DNA of 64,000 bases, from NCBI RefSeq assembly GCF_000738175.1, contig NZ_JFCH01000027.1, positions 1 to 64,000 on the forward strand. Direction: 5' to 3'. Both the position numbers and the translations under genes were made by a program. Positions 1 through 9,019 of the stretch are shown piece by piece. The notes below the pieces were generated by a model. That model saw only the letters and a list, made by a program, of their open reading frames with translations, was not told the origin of the DNA and ran no database searches. The stretch's first letter is position 1, and each line of letters starts with the position of its first letter. The DNA comes from Corynebacterium jeikeium. Its GTDB lineage: Bacteria > Actinomycetota > Actinomycetes > Mycobacteriales > Mycobacteriaceae.

Positions 1-273
1 GGGGTCAGGCACATCAACGAGCCAGCACCACTTGAAGCGCCGCTTCATGGTGGCGCGGCTAACACCGTTTCGTTTGGCTAGGTCGTCGAGTGATATTGCG
101 GTGGTGCAATGCTCGATGAACTGGGTGAACACTGCCGCGTTGGTGATGTCGTTTCGACGTTTGACGCTGGAGGCGCCGCATTGTTTGCAGCGCCATCTGG
201 TGGTGCCTTTGCTGGTGGTGCCGTTGCGTTTCATTTCACCGCCGCAGTGGCAGCGTGGTTGGTTCTTCGACAT
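1..273 (-). CDS. IS1249-like transposase, N-terminal part (cut by window edge)
   Basis: The reading frame is open from an ATG at 273 to base 1 (91 codons) with no stop, so the C-terminal part lies outside the window. The N-terminus carries a zinc ribbon (C8, C10, C29, C32) followed by a helix-turn-helix-like stretch around residues 61-84 (SLDDLAKRNGVSRATMKRRF). This zinc-ribbon plus HTH arrangement is what I know from transposases of the IS1249 group common in corynebacteria; the DDE catalytic domain cannot be seen. The gene would bind element ends and catalyse transposition. The assignment to IS1249 rests on recalled family resemblance, and an intact versus truncated element cannot be told from this window. 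Confidence 0.7.
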   Translation of the reverse strand, partial: MSKNQPRCHCGGEMKRNGTTSKGTTRWRCKQCGASSVKRRNDITNAAVFTQFIEHCTTAISLDDLAKRNGVSRATMKRRFKWCWLVDVPDP

Positions 274-344
274 TGCGACACCACACCACGCCGCGCATAG
301 CACATCACGGCTGCCACACCGAGGATTTCCCGTCGGGGGCTAGA

Positions 345-365
345 TATATGCTTCCGGAGCATATA
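345..365. repeat. Inverted repeat near the transposase
   Basis: Perfect 8-bp arms TATATGCT / AGCATATA flank a 5-nt centre (TCCGG). It lies about 70 bp upstream of the transposase start. It may be part of the insertion-sequence end or an operator for the transposase; without the other element end this cannot be decided. Confidence 0.4.
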
Positions 366-450
366 CTTTCCGGAAACCTACAGGTCAATCCGTGAAAATC
401 CGCGATTCCGGACACACTTTTTGACCCTTAACCCGGCTCTGTACAGGCAA

Positions 451-479
451 AGCAAAACCCCCGCGCGGTGGCGGGGGTT
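451..479 (-). terminator. Rho-independent terminator of the first esterase gene
   Basis: Nine-base arms AACCCCCGC and GCGGGGGTT flank a 6-nt loop. Read on the minus strand the stem is followed by a T-rich run (TTTTGCTTTG). It begins about 25 bp after the stop codon of the esterase gene at 504. Confidence 0.8.
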
Positions 480-503
480 CGGGGTGCCGTTAGGTCACGG
501 CGC

Positions 504-1583
504 CTAGGCCTTGCGGTGGCGCGACAGGAAGTACCACGCAGCCTTCGGAGCGTCCGGGGCGAAGGCGTGCCAGTTGTGGCCGCCGAAGTCCGCACGCCAC
601 AGGACGGTGGAAGCGTGGCAACCGTTGTAGGTGAAGCCACTGGTCAGGGCGTGGGCACGAACCCCATGCAGGGTACGCATGTCGCAGGAGTTGCGGCGTG
701 CCGCGTTGTCGAAAGCGGCCCGGGCACCGTAGTAACGCATGCCGTGGCGCTCGCCGCCACCGTAGTGCATCAGGGTGTCGTGCACACCGTGGATCAGCAT
801 GGTCGGCACGTTGCGCCCACGGCAGTCGTTCATGGTGGCGTCATAGTAAGCACCAGAAACAGACACGACAGCAGCGACTAGATCCGGAGCCTGGCAGGCC
901 AGGTTCATCGCCATGCCGCCACCGTTGGACAGGCCGGCGGCATACACGCGACGGGTGTCGACGTTGTAGCGCTTAGACAGGGAGCGGACCATCTCGCGGA
1001 CGAAAGCGACGTCCTCGCCACGGCGGGTCTTGGAGTACGGGGCACCTTCCCAGGAGCGGCCGATGCCCTCGGCGTGGACGACGACGGCATCGCGGCCAGC
1101 CACCGCATTGAGGCGGGACATGTTCTTCATGTCCGCCGCAGATTGGCCGCGACCGCCGAACACAAAGAGGATCGGCTTCTTTCGCTTCGCGGAGTTCACC
1201 GGAACATCGACGATGGCCGTGCGGGTCTTCCCCTTGACGTTGAAGGTCTGGTAGTTGTTCCCCGGGCGCGGGCTCAGGGAGCCAGCGAGGCCGGTGAGGC
1301 CGCCGGAGAGGCTGCCCACCAGGCTGCTTGGGGCGGCGCTGGCCTGCGGGGTAGCGGACTCGTTGCCGGCAGCAGCATCCAGAGCCGGGCCTGCCAGGGA
1401 GCTTGCGCCGATACCGAGGGCTACAGCCAGGGAGAGCGTCAGCTTGCGGAAGCGGCCACCGCGGCGAGCCGGGCGGGAAGCGCCGGACACGCCAGAACCT
1501 GCGGAATCAGTGTGAGTAGCCGCGGAAAGAGAGTGAGTGTTCGCGGCCTTCGTGTGAGTAAAACGTGACGAAAACTTTTGCAC
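504..1583 (-). CDS. Secreted LpqC-like alpha/beta-hydrolase (PHB depolymerase/feruloyl esterase family)
   Basis: A 359-residue protein. A basic N-region and hydrophobic core at about residues 46-66 form a signal peptide, so it is probably exported by Sec. The hydrolase part has a complete triad: Ser219 in GLSNGGG, Asp269 in HGVHDTL and His336 in GGHNWH. This family hydrolyses short ester or polyester substrates; mycobacterial LpqC is the nearest named relative I know, but no lipobox cysteine is visible here. The GTG at 1583 is preceded 6 nt upstream by a TATGTT -10-like hexamer, suggesting a leaderless message. The gene directly behind it in tandem (1709-2779) is a paralog. The substrate is unknown. 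Confidence 0.85.
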   Translation of the reverse strand: MQKFSSRFTHTKAANTHSLSAATHTDSAGSGVSGASRPARRGGRFRKLTLSLAVALGIGASSLAGPALDAAAGNESATPQASAAPSSLVGSLSGGLTGLAGSLSPRPGNNYQTFNVKGKTRTAIVDVPVNSAKRKKPILFVFGGRGQSAADMKNMSRLNAVAGRDAVVVHAEGIGRSWEGAPYSKTRRGEDVAFVREMVRSLSKRYNVDTRRVYAAGLSNGGGMAMNLACQAPDLVAAVVSVSGAYYDATMNDCRGRNVPTMLIHGVHDTLMHYGGGERHGMRYYGARAAFDNAARRNSCDMRTLHGVRAHALTSGFTYNGCHASTVLWRADFGGHNWHAFAPDAPKAAWYFLSRHRKA

Positions 1584-1657
1584 TGTTTAAACATACACCG
1601 AGCGATAAAACTTAGGAACTTTTTCTTACAAAACACTAAAATCCGCCACAGCGTCGG

Positions 1658-1693
1658 CTCGTAGCGCTAGCTCGTAACGCTAGCTGTCTCTAG
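1658..1693. repeat. 13-bp tandem repeat with CTAG-rich tail
   Basis: Two near-identical 13-bp units (CTCGTAGCGCTAG and CTCGTAACGCTAG) are followed by further CTAG-containing words. They lie just downstream of the stop codon of the esterase paralog at 1709, between the two tandem genes. Confidence 0.6.
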
Positions 1694-1708
1694 CAACCCC
1701 AGCTAGTT

Positions 1709-2779
1709 CTAGCTGGCCGCACCGGGCAGCGTCTTGTTCTGGCGAGCCAGGAAGTTCCAGGCCTCGTTGGCGACGTCGGGCGCAAAGTGCCAGTTGTGCC
1801 CCTGGTCATTGATCCGCCAAAATACTGCTTCGTCGCGGCAGCCCGGGTATCCGAACTGGGTGACGTTGTTCGGCTTCTGCTCCACCACCGGCTGTGGCGC
1901 GCAGCCGTTGCGCAGCGCACGCGAGTGGATCAGGCGTGGAGCCGGCAGGTACGGCGCGTTATGCAGCGTACCGCCGTTGTAGTGGGTGAGCTCGTCCTGC
2001 TGTCCGTGGATCACAAACGTCGGCACGGACTCCGGCGCGCACCCCTCGTTAATAGGGTTATAGAAGGCCCCGGAGACGCTCACTACTCCGGCAATGAGGT
2101 CGGGAGCCTGGCACGCCAGGTTCATCACGAACCCGCCACCGTTGGACATACCCGTAGCGTAGATGCGGTTACGGTCGACGTTGAACTTCCTGTCCAGCTC
2201 GTTGACGATCTGTCGCACGAAGTCGACGTCCTGGCCGCGCTTGCTGGTGGCGTACGGTGCACCCTCCCAGGCGTTGTCGATGCCACGCGGGTAGACCACG
2301 ATCGCTTCGCTGGCTGCGCCGGTGTTCGAGAAGCGGGAGTAACTGCGGTAGTTCTCGGGCGTATCGTCGCGCCCGCCGAACCCAAACAACACGGGCGTGG
2401 GCTTGTGCGGGTCGTAGTTGGAGGTCACGCTAACGATTGCGCTGCGGATGCTGCCGTCGGGTCGGGTGAACTCGATGTTCTCCGGTTGTCCGGGGTGCGC
2501 CCTATCTATTGTTGACGCCGGCTTCGGCGCCGGTGCTGGTTTCGGTGCAGGCTTGGGCGCCGGAGCGGGAGCCGGCGCGGGCGCTTCCTGTGCACTGGCC
2601 ACGCCAGCTCCGCCGACGAGCGTGGCGGCAAGCATCGCCAACGTCATGGCGACAGATACGATCACAAGCAGGGCGAAGCGTAGGGCACGGCTACCAAGGT
2701 GGCGCCCGGCACCCGCAGCGTTTCCGGTAGTTACAGAGCCAACAGCTTTAACATTCTTAACAGCAGTCACATGAGTCAC
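1709..2779 (-). CDS. Secreted LpqC-like alpha/beta-hydrolase with proline-rich linker
   Basis: A 356-residue protein from the chosen GTG at 2779. A strong hydrophobic segment (about residues 33-60) ends in an ASA cleavage-like site, followed by a Pro-Ala-Lys linker (about residues 66-88) that probably spans the cell envelope. The triad is Ser212 (GMSNGGG), Asp262 (HGQQDEL) and the His in QGHNWH. The strong match to the neighbouring esterase indicates tandem duplication; the linker is unique to this copy. I chose GTG 2779 because a TAATGT hexamer sits exactly 7 nt upstream. A GTG at 2806 in the same frame has neither a hexamer nor a ribosome-binding site but is possible. Substrate unknown. Confidence 0.85.
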   Translation of the reverse strand: MTHVTAVKNVKAVGSVTTGNAAGAGRHLGSRALRFALLVIVSVAMTLAMLAATLVGGAGVASAQEAPAPAPAPAPKPAPKPAPAPKPASTIDRAHPGQPENIEFTRPDGSIRSAIVSVTSNYDPHKPTPVLFGFGGRDDTPENYRSYSRFSNTGAASEAIVVYPRGIDNAWEGAPYATSKRGQDVDFVRQIVNELDRKFNVDRNRIYATGMSNGGGFVMNLACQAPDLIAGVVSVSGAFYNPINEGCAPESVPTFVIHGQQDELTHYNGGTLHNAPYLPAPRLIHSRALRNGCAPQPVVEQKPNNVTQFGYPGCRDEAVFWRINDQGHNWHFAPDVANEAWNFLARQNKTLPGAAS

Positions 2780-2874
2780 AAACGTAACATTAGACACAAG
2801 CTTCACTGCGGATGTGCTGTAACACGCCGAAATGTGAGCAAATCCTTCAGCTTTTACTCAGCTAAGCGCACGCG

Positions 2875-3762
2875 CTAGATGTGCTCGAGGACTACTTCCC
2901 CTCCATAGCCAGCCGCCCGCAGCTGGTTAATCCACTCCTCCAGCGGCGCTTGGCCAGACCCCGGCGCCCCACGGCCTGGGAAGTCCGCGATCTGCACATG
3001 CTCCGGCCACAGCTCGTTCCCCGGCCCCCGGCCGGCAAGCCAGGTCCAGTCTTCACCATTGGCGGCGAGGTGGTAGGCGTCAAGAAGAAGGCGACCACCT
3101 GCGGCAACCAGGGGCGCAGCCTCCTTAATGCTGGTCACAGGGTAGTTTTCAATGCCGCTCAGCGGCTCGACCAAGGCCACGCCACCGAAGCGTGCCAGGC
3201 GCTTGGCCACTGCGGCGAACGCGCGCACCTGACGTCGCTGCAACGCGCGACCACCGCGGCCGACCAGCACGTTGAAGCGCCGCACGCCCGTCAGCCGGTG
3301 CAGGTATTCGACGGCGTTGAGGTGCTCAATAAGTTCCTCGGTGATCGCGGGGTCGCCATCGACAAATACGTCGTCGACCGCACTCCCGGCATCCTCAGTG
3401 TTCCCGCCGCTAGCGTTGCCAGCGTTCTTAGTGCTACCAGCATTCTCAGCCCCGCCTTCTGGGCCGACCAGGTGCAGCACTCCCCGATCACCAGCCGTCA
3501 GGTCACCGGCCCACAGGTTCAGTGCCACGAGCTGGCGCGGGTTCTCCTGGCGCCCCTTGGCCAGCGCATCCACCAGCTGGCGCATCTGCTGCTCGGAGGG
3601 GTGGGGCGTATCCCATGGCCACCACAGCTCCACCTTGTCGTAGGGAGAATTCGCAACGGCCTCAAGGGCATCCGCGCCGGTCGGCGCGCCGAGGGAATGG
3701 TTTTTCGCGGTGGCGAAACTCACCTGATGTGCACCTGATTCTGTATTCATAGGCATCATCAT
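2875..3762 (-). CDS. Hydroxypyruvate isomerase-like TIM-barrel protein
   Basis: About 295 residues. The fold is recognisable as the AP-endonuclease-2/sugar-isomerase TIM barrel: VEPLSG (metal-ligand Glu region), LLLDAYHLAANGED and a C-terminal VVLEHI segment. Relatives isomerise hydroxypyruvate to tartronate semialdehyde or act on related sugars. About residues 85-115 hold a low-complexity insertion rich in Asn-Ala-Gly repeats (NAGSTKNAGNASGGN), unlike the rest of the barrel. Three consecutive ATGs (3762, 3759, 3756) and a fourth at 3750 compete as start; GTGGA just before them fits the third best. The gene is divergent from the isochorismate synthase. The exact substrate is an inference. Confidence 0.75.
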   Translation of the reverse strand: MMMPMNTESGAHQVSFATAKNHSLGAPTGADALEAVANSPYDKVELWWPWDTPHPSEQQMRQLVDALAKGRQENPRQLVALNLWAGDLTAGDRGVLHLVGPEGGAENAGSTKNAGNASGGNTEDAGSAVDDVFVDGDPAITEELIEHLNAVEYLHRLTGVRRFNVLVGRGGRALQRRQVRAFAAVAKRLARFGGVALVEPLSGIENYPVTSIKEAAPLVAAGGRLLLDAYHLAANGEDWTWLAGRGPGNELWPEHVQIADFPGRGAPGSGQAPLEEWINQLRAAGYGGEVVLEHI

Positions 3763-3898
3763 TCCACGTAGAGGCACTAATCCAGAATTCAAGTCAGTTT
3801 CTTGCCGTACACAGCCCCGAGGCTTCTTGCCGCATACAACCCGCGCGCAACCCAGGGCGAGGCAGCCCGCTGTCTTGCCGGGAAGTAAAATGGCAGCC

Positions 3899-5041
3899 AT
3901 GACCCATGAGCAGCGACCGGCCACCGCCCCGGATTTCCTGCTTTCCCGCCCAGATCGCAGCATCCGCACCCAGGGGCGCAAGGCGACCTTCCCGGACCCG
4001 TTCGAAGCATCCACCGCGCTTCGAAACAAGGAAGCAGACTTGATTGTCGGCGCTTTCCCCTTCGACACGTCCCTCCGCGCGGCTCTCATGGAGCCCGAGA
4101 CCGTCGTCCGCGCCGAAGGCCCGCTGGAGCCACCGGCTTTCTTCCGTGGCAGGGACGCCGCCCGCACCCTGACGGTCGAGTCCGTCGAAGCGCAGACCAC
4201 CGCCGAGGAGCACACCGCGATGGTCGCCGCCGCCGTCGCCACGATCCAGCAGTCCCGCCTGGAAAAGGTGGTGCTGGCCCGCGCCGTGGACATCACCTAC
4301 GCCGAGACCGTAGACCCGCTGTTGATTGCCGCACGCCTGATCGACCTGTCCGCCTACCGCGACGGGTTCGCCGTGGACCTCTCCGCCACGGGGCGCTCCG
4401 AGTACCAGGGCGCGATGTTCGTCGGCAGTTCACCGGAGATGCTGATTCGCCGCGATGGCCGCCAGATCTCGGCCTTCCCCCTGGCCGGTTCCGCGCCGCG
4501 CACCGGAAGTCTTTCTATTGATGACGCCACAGCCCGCGAACTCGGAAGCTCCGACAAGGATCTACGCGAGCACCGCTTTGTGGTGGAGCACTACCGTCGT
4601 GTGCTGGAGCCATTGTGCGAGACGCTGGACATCCCGGCCACCCCGGAGATCCATGAAACCAACGAGATGATCCACCTGGGAACCCAGATCGCGGGCACTT
4701 TGAAGGATGACGAGTATTCCGCGCTGGATCTGGCCTTGATGCTGCACCCCACCCCGGCTATCGGCGGCACCCCGACGGACGATGCGCTGGGGGTTATTGC
4801 GCAGGAGAAATCTCCGCGCGAGTTCTACTCCGGCGCCGTGGGCTGGTGCGATTCCATTGGCGACGGGGAGTTTATGCTCTCTATCCGCTGCGCCATCGTG
4901 GAGGACAACACCGCCCGCGCCTGGGCCGGCGGAGGCATTGTCGTGGACTCGATTCCCGCCATGGAGGCGGAGGAAACGTCCGCGAAGCTGCAAACAGCGC
5001 TGCGGGCACTCAACGTGCCTGCAGCGCTGCGGGAAGTGTAG
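3899..5041 (+). CDS. Isochorismate synthase (MenF/EntC/DhbC family)
   Basis: About 380 residues of the chorismate-binding family. It shows the catalytic lysine region LEKVVLARAVD, the PLAGSAPRTG loop and the C-terminal GAVGWCDSIGDGEFML / GGGIVVDS blocks. The enzyme converts chorismate to isochorismate for menaquinone or catecholate siderophore synthesis; no partner genes are in the window, so the pathway is open. The start was placed at ATG 3899 because TAAAAT (3886-3891) ends exactly 7 nt upstream, the layout of a leaderless transcript. ATG 3890 overlaps that hexamer and is therefore unlikely. The FAH protein converges from the other side. Confidence 0.85.
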   Translation: MTHEQRPATAPDFLLSRPDRSIRTQGRKATFPDPFEASTALRNKEADLIVGAFPFDTSLRAALMEPETVVRAEGPLEPPAFFRGRDAARTLTVESVEAQTTAEEHTAMVAAAVATIQQSRLEKVVLARAVDITYAETVDPLLIAARLIDLSAYRDGFAVDLSATGRSEYQGAMFVGSSPEMLIRRDGRQISAFPLAGSAPRTGSLSIDDATARELGSSDKDLREHRFVVEHYRRVLEPLCETLDIPATPEIHETNEMIHLGTQIAGTLKDDEYSALDLALMLHPTPAIGGTPTDDALGVIAQEKSPREFYSGAVGWCDSIGDGEFMLSIRCAIVEDNTARAWAGGGIVVDSIPAMEAEETSAKLQTALRALNVPAALREV

Positions 5042-5095
5042 CGCCCGGGGCAGCCATAGCCGGCCGGTGCTGAACACGCGGCTGGCGAGCTCCGC

Positions 5096-5908
5096 CTACT
5101 TGCCGTAGGCCTGCACCGGGTTGGCCAGCTTACCCAAGCCCGGGATCTCGACCTCGATGCGGTCGCCCGGAACCATCTCTGCGGTGCCGGCGGGCGAGCC
5201 GGTGCAGATCACATCGCCCGGCAGCAGCGTGAATGCGGAGGAAACCCACTCCACAATCTCCGGGATGGACTTGATCATCTGGTTGGAGTTGGAATCCTGC
5301 TTGGTTTCCGTCTTCCCCTCGTGGGTGAGGTGCGCCAGGATCGGCTGGTTGTCGATGTCGATGCTGTCCACAGCCGTTTCGATCCACGGGCCCAGCGGGC
5401 AGAAGGAATCCAGCCCCTTCGCACGGGACCACTGACCGTCCTGGAACTGCAGGTCGCGGGAGGAAACGTCGTTGACGACGGTGAACCCCAGCACCACGTC
5501 CTTCCAGTTGTTCCGGTTGACGTCCTTACACGGGCGGCCGATGACGATCGCCATCTCGCCTTCGAACTCCACGCGCGTGGCCCACTCGGGGATACGGATA
5601 GGCGCCTCGGGGCCAACGACGGCTGTCGGGGGCTTCAGGAAGATCGTCGGCGGCAGGTGCTCGGCGCTCTTGTTGAACACCTCCTCGACGTGGTCAGCGT
5701 AGTTGCGCCCGACGGCAATAACCTTCGACGGCAGGATCGGGGCCAGCAGTCGAACGTCTTCGATAGGCCAGGATTTTCCGGTGAATTCGGGCTGTCCGAA
5801 CGGGTGGCCTGCGATCTCGCGGAGGGTAGCGCCGGTGCCGTCCGGCTGGCCGCCTTCCACGATCGCGAAGGCCATGCCCTCGGGGTGTGCAATTCGAGCA
5901 ATACGCAT
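5096..5908 (-). CDS. odx: FAH-family protein, probable oxaloacetate decarboxylase
   Basis: A 270-residue fumarylacetoacetate hydrolase fold with the metal-binding VEFEGEMAIVIG block and the DVSSRDLQFQDGQW and GDVICTGSPAGT motifs. The C. glutamicum homolog at the same place, close to leuB and serA (cg1458), is known as an oxaloacetate decarboxylase; M. tuberculosis Rv2993c sits in the same order. The reaction here would be oxaloacetate to pyruvate and CO2, with a divalent metal. The ATG at 5908 follows a TAGGGT hexamer by 8 nt, suggesting a leaderless or near-leaderless message. Other FAH enzymes in aromatic degradation look similar, but no such pathway genes are nearby. Confidence 0.75.
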   Translation of the reverse strand: MRIARIAHPEGMAFAIVEGGQPDGTGATLREIAGHPFGQPEFTGKSWPIEDVRLLAPILPSKVIAVGRNYADHVEEVFNKSAEHLPPTIFLKPPTAVVGPEAPIRIPEWATRVEFEGEMAIVIGRPCKDVNRNNWKDVVLGFTVVNDVSSRDLQFQDGQWSRAKGLDSFCPLGPWIETAVDSIDIDNQPILAHLTHEGKTETKQDSNSNQMIKSIPEIVEWVSSAFTLLPGDVICTGSPAGTAEMVPGDRIEVEIPGLGKLANPVQAYGK

Positions 5909-6092
5909 GTTTCCATACCCTACTCCATTGCCCCTTCTACCTCTTGCTATGCCCCTTCTTTGCGGTCTTGTCCTTGTTCTTCTTTATGACGCCGCCTTCT
6001 CCCCGACCATTAACCATGAATTTGTTTTCACGTAATCCGCGATTAACGCGCTTGCCACGGCTGCGACAGTTTTAGCCGTTAGCTTGGCCGCT

Positions 6093-7787
6093 ATGACGAA
6101 TCGCAGCGTTAATCCACAACTCCCCAATCCCTCGAATCCTTCGAATTCCGCAGCTGCTTCCAACCCTCGCAGCACCACCCGCCGCACGTTCCTGGCCGGC
6201 GCCAGCGCCACCGGCGCTGCCCTACTGGGCACGGGCGTGGCGCACGCTCTCGGCTCGCAGGCCGGCAGTGTGGCTGGCTCCGCCGCCGGATCCTCAGTGG
6301 GTTCCAGCGGGGCGATCGGCTCAGTTGGGTTGCAGCGCTCCCGGCCAGTGATCACTCATGGCGTCGCTACCGGCGATGTGCGACCCGACGGCGGCCTTGT
6401 ATGGGCGCGCGTCGATCGACCGGCGCGCATGGTCGTAGAAGCATCAACGGATCCGGCATTCCCGCGCCACAAGACCAAGACTTTCCGCGGCGCCACGCTC
6501 ACCCCGGATAGCGACGGCACCGGGCGGCTGCGCCTGGTCGGCATGGAGCCCGGCCAGAAGATCCACTACCGCGTGACCATGGAGGATCAGCACACTGCAG
6601 CGCGCTCCGTGCCGGTGATCGGCAGCTTCACCACCGCGCCCTCCACCAGCCAGGCGCCGAAGAACATCCGCCTGCACTGGTCCGGCGACGTGGCGGGCCA
6701 AGGCTACGGCATCAACCCAGAGATCGGCGGCATGTACTGCTGGAAGACGATGGCAGACCGCAACCCGGACCTGTTTATCCACTCCGGCGATACGGTCTAC
6801 GCCGATGGGCCGATCGAGGAAAACCACAAGATGGACGACGGGCGAGTATTCAAGAACCTCACCAGCCCGTACAAGAACAAGGTGGCCGAAACCCTGGAGG
6901 AGTTCCGCGGACAGCACGCCTACAACCTGCTGGACGAAAACTACAAGCGCTTCAACTCTCAGGTTGCACAGGTGGTGCAGTGGGACGACCACGAGACGAC
7001 GAACAACTGGTACCCGGGCGAGATCCTGGAAGACGACAAGTACCAGGTCAAGGACGTGAACCTGCTGGCGCAGCGCGGATTCCAGGCCTTCCACGAGTGG
7101 CAGCCACTGGACCGGAAGATGGCCGTGGATGGCCGCGTGTACCGCAAGATTTCCTACGGCTCCCTGCTGGACATCTTCGTGCTGGATATGCGCAGCTACA
7201 AGGACCGCAACCCGGACAGCGGAGCTTCTGCCACCCAGCCGGGGCACATCCTGGGGGCCAAGCAGGAAAAGTGGCTCATCGAGGGTGTGAAGAACTCCAC
7301 CGCCACGTGGAAGATCATTGCCAACGACCTGCCGCTGGGCATCGTGGTTCCGGATGGGGACGACCAGGAGGGCGTGTCCAACGGAGCGGGCGGCAAGGCC
7401 GTCGGCCGCGAGGCGGAGATCGGGCGCGTACTCAGCGGAATCAAGGATGTGCGCAACGTGGTGTGGCTGACCGCCGACGTGCACTACACCGCCGCCCACC
7501 ACTACTCGCCGGATCGTGCGGATTTCCAGGACTTCGCACCGTTCTGGGAGTTCGTCACCGGGCCGCTGAACGCCGGCGGCTTCGGACCTAACGACATGGA
7601 CGGCACCTTCGGCCCGGAGGTCGTGTACGTGCACGCCCCGGCGAAGGATAAGCAAAACTCCTCGCCGCTGGATGATTTCCAGCACTTCGGAGAGGTGGAC
7701 ATCGACGGCGGGTCGAAGGACCTCACCGTCCGGCTGTTCACCACACGGGGCAAGGAGCTGTGGTCAAAGACGCTGCGCGCGCAGTAG
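6093..7787 (+). CDS. phoD: Tat-exported alkaline phosphatase/phosphodiesterase PhoD
   Basis: About 564 residues. A twin-arginine signal (TTRRTFLAGASATGAALLG) near residues 28-48 marks export through Tat. The body matches PhoD: N-terminal domain (GVATGDVRPDGGLVWARVD), then the metallophosphatase core with SGDTVYADGP, WDDHETTNNWY, DMRSYKDRNP and WLTADVHYTAAHHY. PhoD releases phosphate from phosphodiesters outside the cell using Ca and Fe ions; this is family knowledge. The start at ATG 6093 is supported by a TAGCTT hexamer ending 7 nt upstream. No PHO-type operator was recognised. An Ala/Gly/Ser-rich stretch follows the signal peptide. Confidence 0.92.
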   Translation: MTNRSVNPQLPNPSNPSNSAAASNPRSTTRRTFLAGASATGAALLGTGVAHALGSQAGSVAGSAAGSSVGSSGAIGSVGLQRSRPVITHGVATGDVRPDGGLVWARVDRPARMVVEASTDPAFPRHKTKTFRGATLTPDSDGTGRLRLVGMEPGQKIHYRVTMEDQHTAARSVPVIGSFTTAPSTSQAPKNIRLHWSGDVAGQGYGINPEIGGMYCWKTMADRNPDLFIHSGDTVYADGPIEENHKMDDGRVFKNLTSPYKNKVAETLEEFRGQHAYNLLDENYKRFNSQVAQVVQWDDHETTNNWYPGEILEDDKYQVKDVNLLAQRGFQAFHEWQPLDRKMAVDGRVYRKISYGSLLDIFVLDMRSYKDRNPDSGASATQPGHILGAKQEKWLIEGVKNSTATWKIIANDLPLGIVVPDGDDQEGVSNGAGGKAVGREAEIGRVLSGIKDVRNVVWLTADVHYTAAHHYSPDRADFQDFAPFWEFVTGPLNAGGFGPNDMDGTFGPEVVYVHAPAKDKQNSSPLDDFQHFGEVDIDGGSKDLTVRLFTTRGKELWSKTLRAQ

Positions 7788-7896
7788 CGGCGCGGCCGGC
7801 GCCGACGAGTGCTGAGCAGCCACGCGGAGCCAGTGGTCACAGCGGGCGGGCGCCGCCGGGCGCAGCCAGGAGCCGCGCGGCGCACTCAGTGGCTTA

Positions 7897-8910
7897 CTAG
7901 AGGTTTGCGACCACGCGGTCGCCGACCTCCGCAGTCTTCACCGGGCCGCCGTCGCGCGCGCCGGCCTCGGCCAGCACGGCCGCCTCGATGCGCTCTGCGT
8001 TGGCATCGTCGCCCAGGTGGCGCAGCATCAGCGCCACCGACAGGATCGCCGCGCACGGGTCGGCAATACCCTGGCCCGCGATGTCCGGCGCGGAGCCGTG
8101 CACCGGCTCAAACATGGAGGGGTTCTTCCGCGAAGGATCAATATTGCCGGAAGCCGCCAGGCCAATGCCACCGGTGACAGCGCCCGCCAGGTCGGTCAGG
8201 ATGTCGCCGAACAGGTTGTCCGTGACGATCACGTCGTAGTCCTGCGGCTTGGTGACCATGTAGATCGTCGCGGCATCGATGTGGTTGTAATCCACCTGCA
8301 CCTCGGGGTACTCCTGCCCCACCGTCTCGATGGCGCGCTGCCACAAAGAGCCTGCGTTCACCAGCACGTTCGTCTTGTGCACCCAGGTCAGCTTCTTACG
8401 CCTGCTCTGCGCGCGCTCGAACGCATCGCGCACCACGCGCTCTACGCCGTAGTAGGTGTTTTGGGATACTTCGGACGCCACCTCGTGGTCAGTGCCCGCG
8501 CGCAGTGTGCCGCCGTTGCCGCAGTAGAGGCCCTCGGTCCCCTCTCGCACGACGACGAAGTCAATGTCGCCCGGGTTGGCCAGCGGGCTGGAAGATCCCG
8601 GGTACAGCTTCGACGGACGGAGGTTCACCGCGTGGTCCAGTTTGAAGCGCAGCGGCAGCAGCAGGCCGCGCTCCAGCACTCCGGCAGGCACGGTGCGGGG
8701 GTCGCCGATGGCGCCCAACAGGATAGCGTCGTGCTCGCGCAGGGAGTCTAAGTCCTCGTCGGTCAGGAGTTCACCATTGCGCAGGTAGCGGCGGGCGCCG
8801 AGGTCGTAGTCGGTGGTTTCCACGTCGTCACGCAGAGCGTGCAGAACCTTCAGGGCCTCGGCGGTTACTTCGGTGCCGATGCCATCGCCGGCAATCACTG
8901 CGAGTTTCAC
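7897..8910 (-). CDS. leuB: 3-Isopropylmalate dehydrogenase
   Basis: 337 residues, the usual size for the short actinobacterial type. It starts with [20 protein letters not shown] and carries the substrate loop [21 protein letters not shown]-type segment, the KTNVLV segment and [13 protein letters not shown]. LeuB oxidatively decarboxylates 3-isopropylmalate with NAD+ in leucine synthesis. The start is a GTG at 8910 with a good AAGGAG ribosome-binding site 7 nt upstream, so this message has a true leader, unlike many neighbours. It lies between phoD and the divergent ABC exporter and belongs to the branched-chain amino acid genes of this region, though separated from ilvBNC by about 11 kb. Confidence 0.95.
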   Translation of the reverse strand: MKLAVIAGDGIGTEVTAEALKVLHALRDDVETTDYDLGARRYLRNGELLTDEDLDSLREHDAILLGAIGDPRTVPAGVLERGLLLPLRFKLDHAVNLRPSKLYPGSSSPLANPGDIDFVVVREGTEGLYCGNGGTLRAGTDHEVASEVSQNTYYGVERVVRDAFERAQSRRKKLTWVHKTNVLVNAGSLWQRAIETVGQEYPEVQVDYNHIDAATIYMVTKPQDYDVIVTDNLFGDILTDLAGAVTGGIGLAASGNIDPSRKNPSMFEPVHGSAPDIAGQGIADPCAAILSVALMLRHLGDDANAERIEAAVLAEAGARDGGPVKTAEVGDRVVANL

Positions 8911-9019
8911 TGTATGAACTCCTTTGTCTCACTAGTTGGTTATCTAGAACAATAGCATGCCACCCGGACACCACCCGCGAACCGACGCAAAACCGATATA
9001 TCGATATAAAATGGCGCGC

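Noticed and set aside
6444-7685. Minus-strand frame of about 410 codons
   Set aside because: Antisense shadow of phoD.
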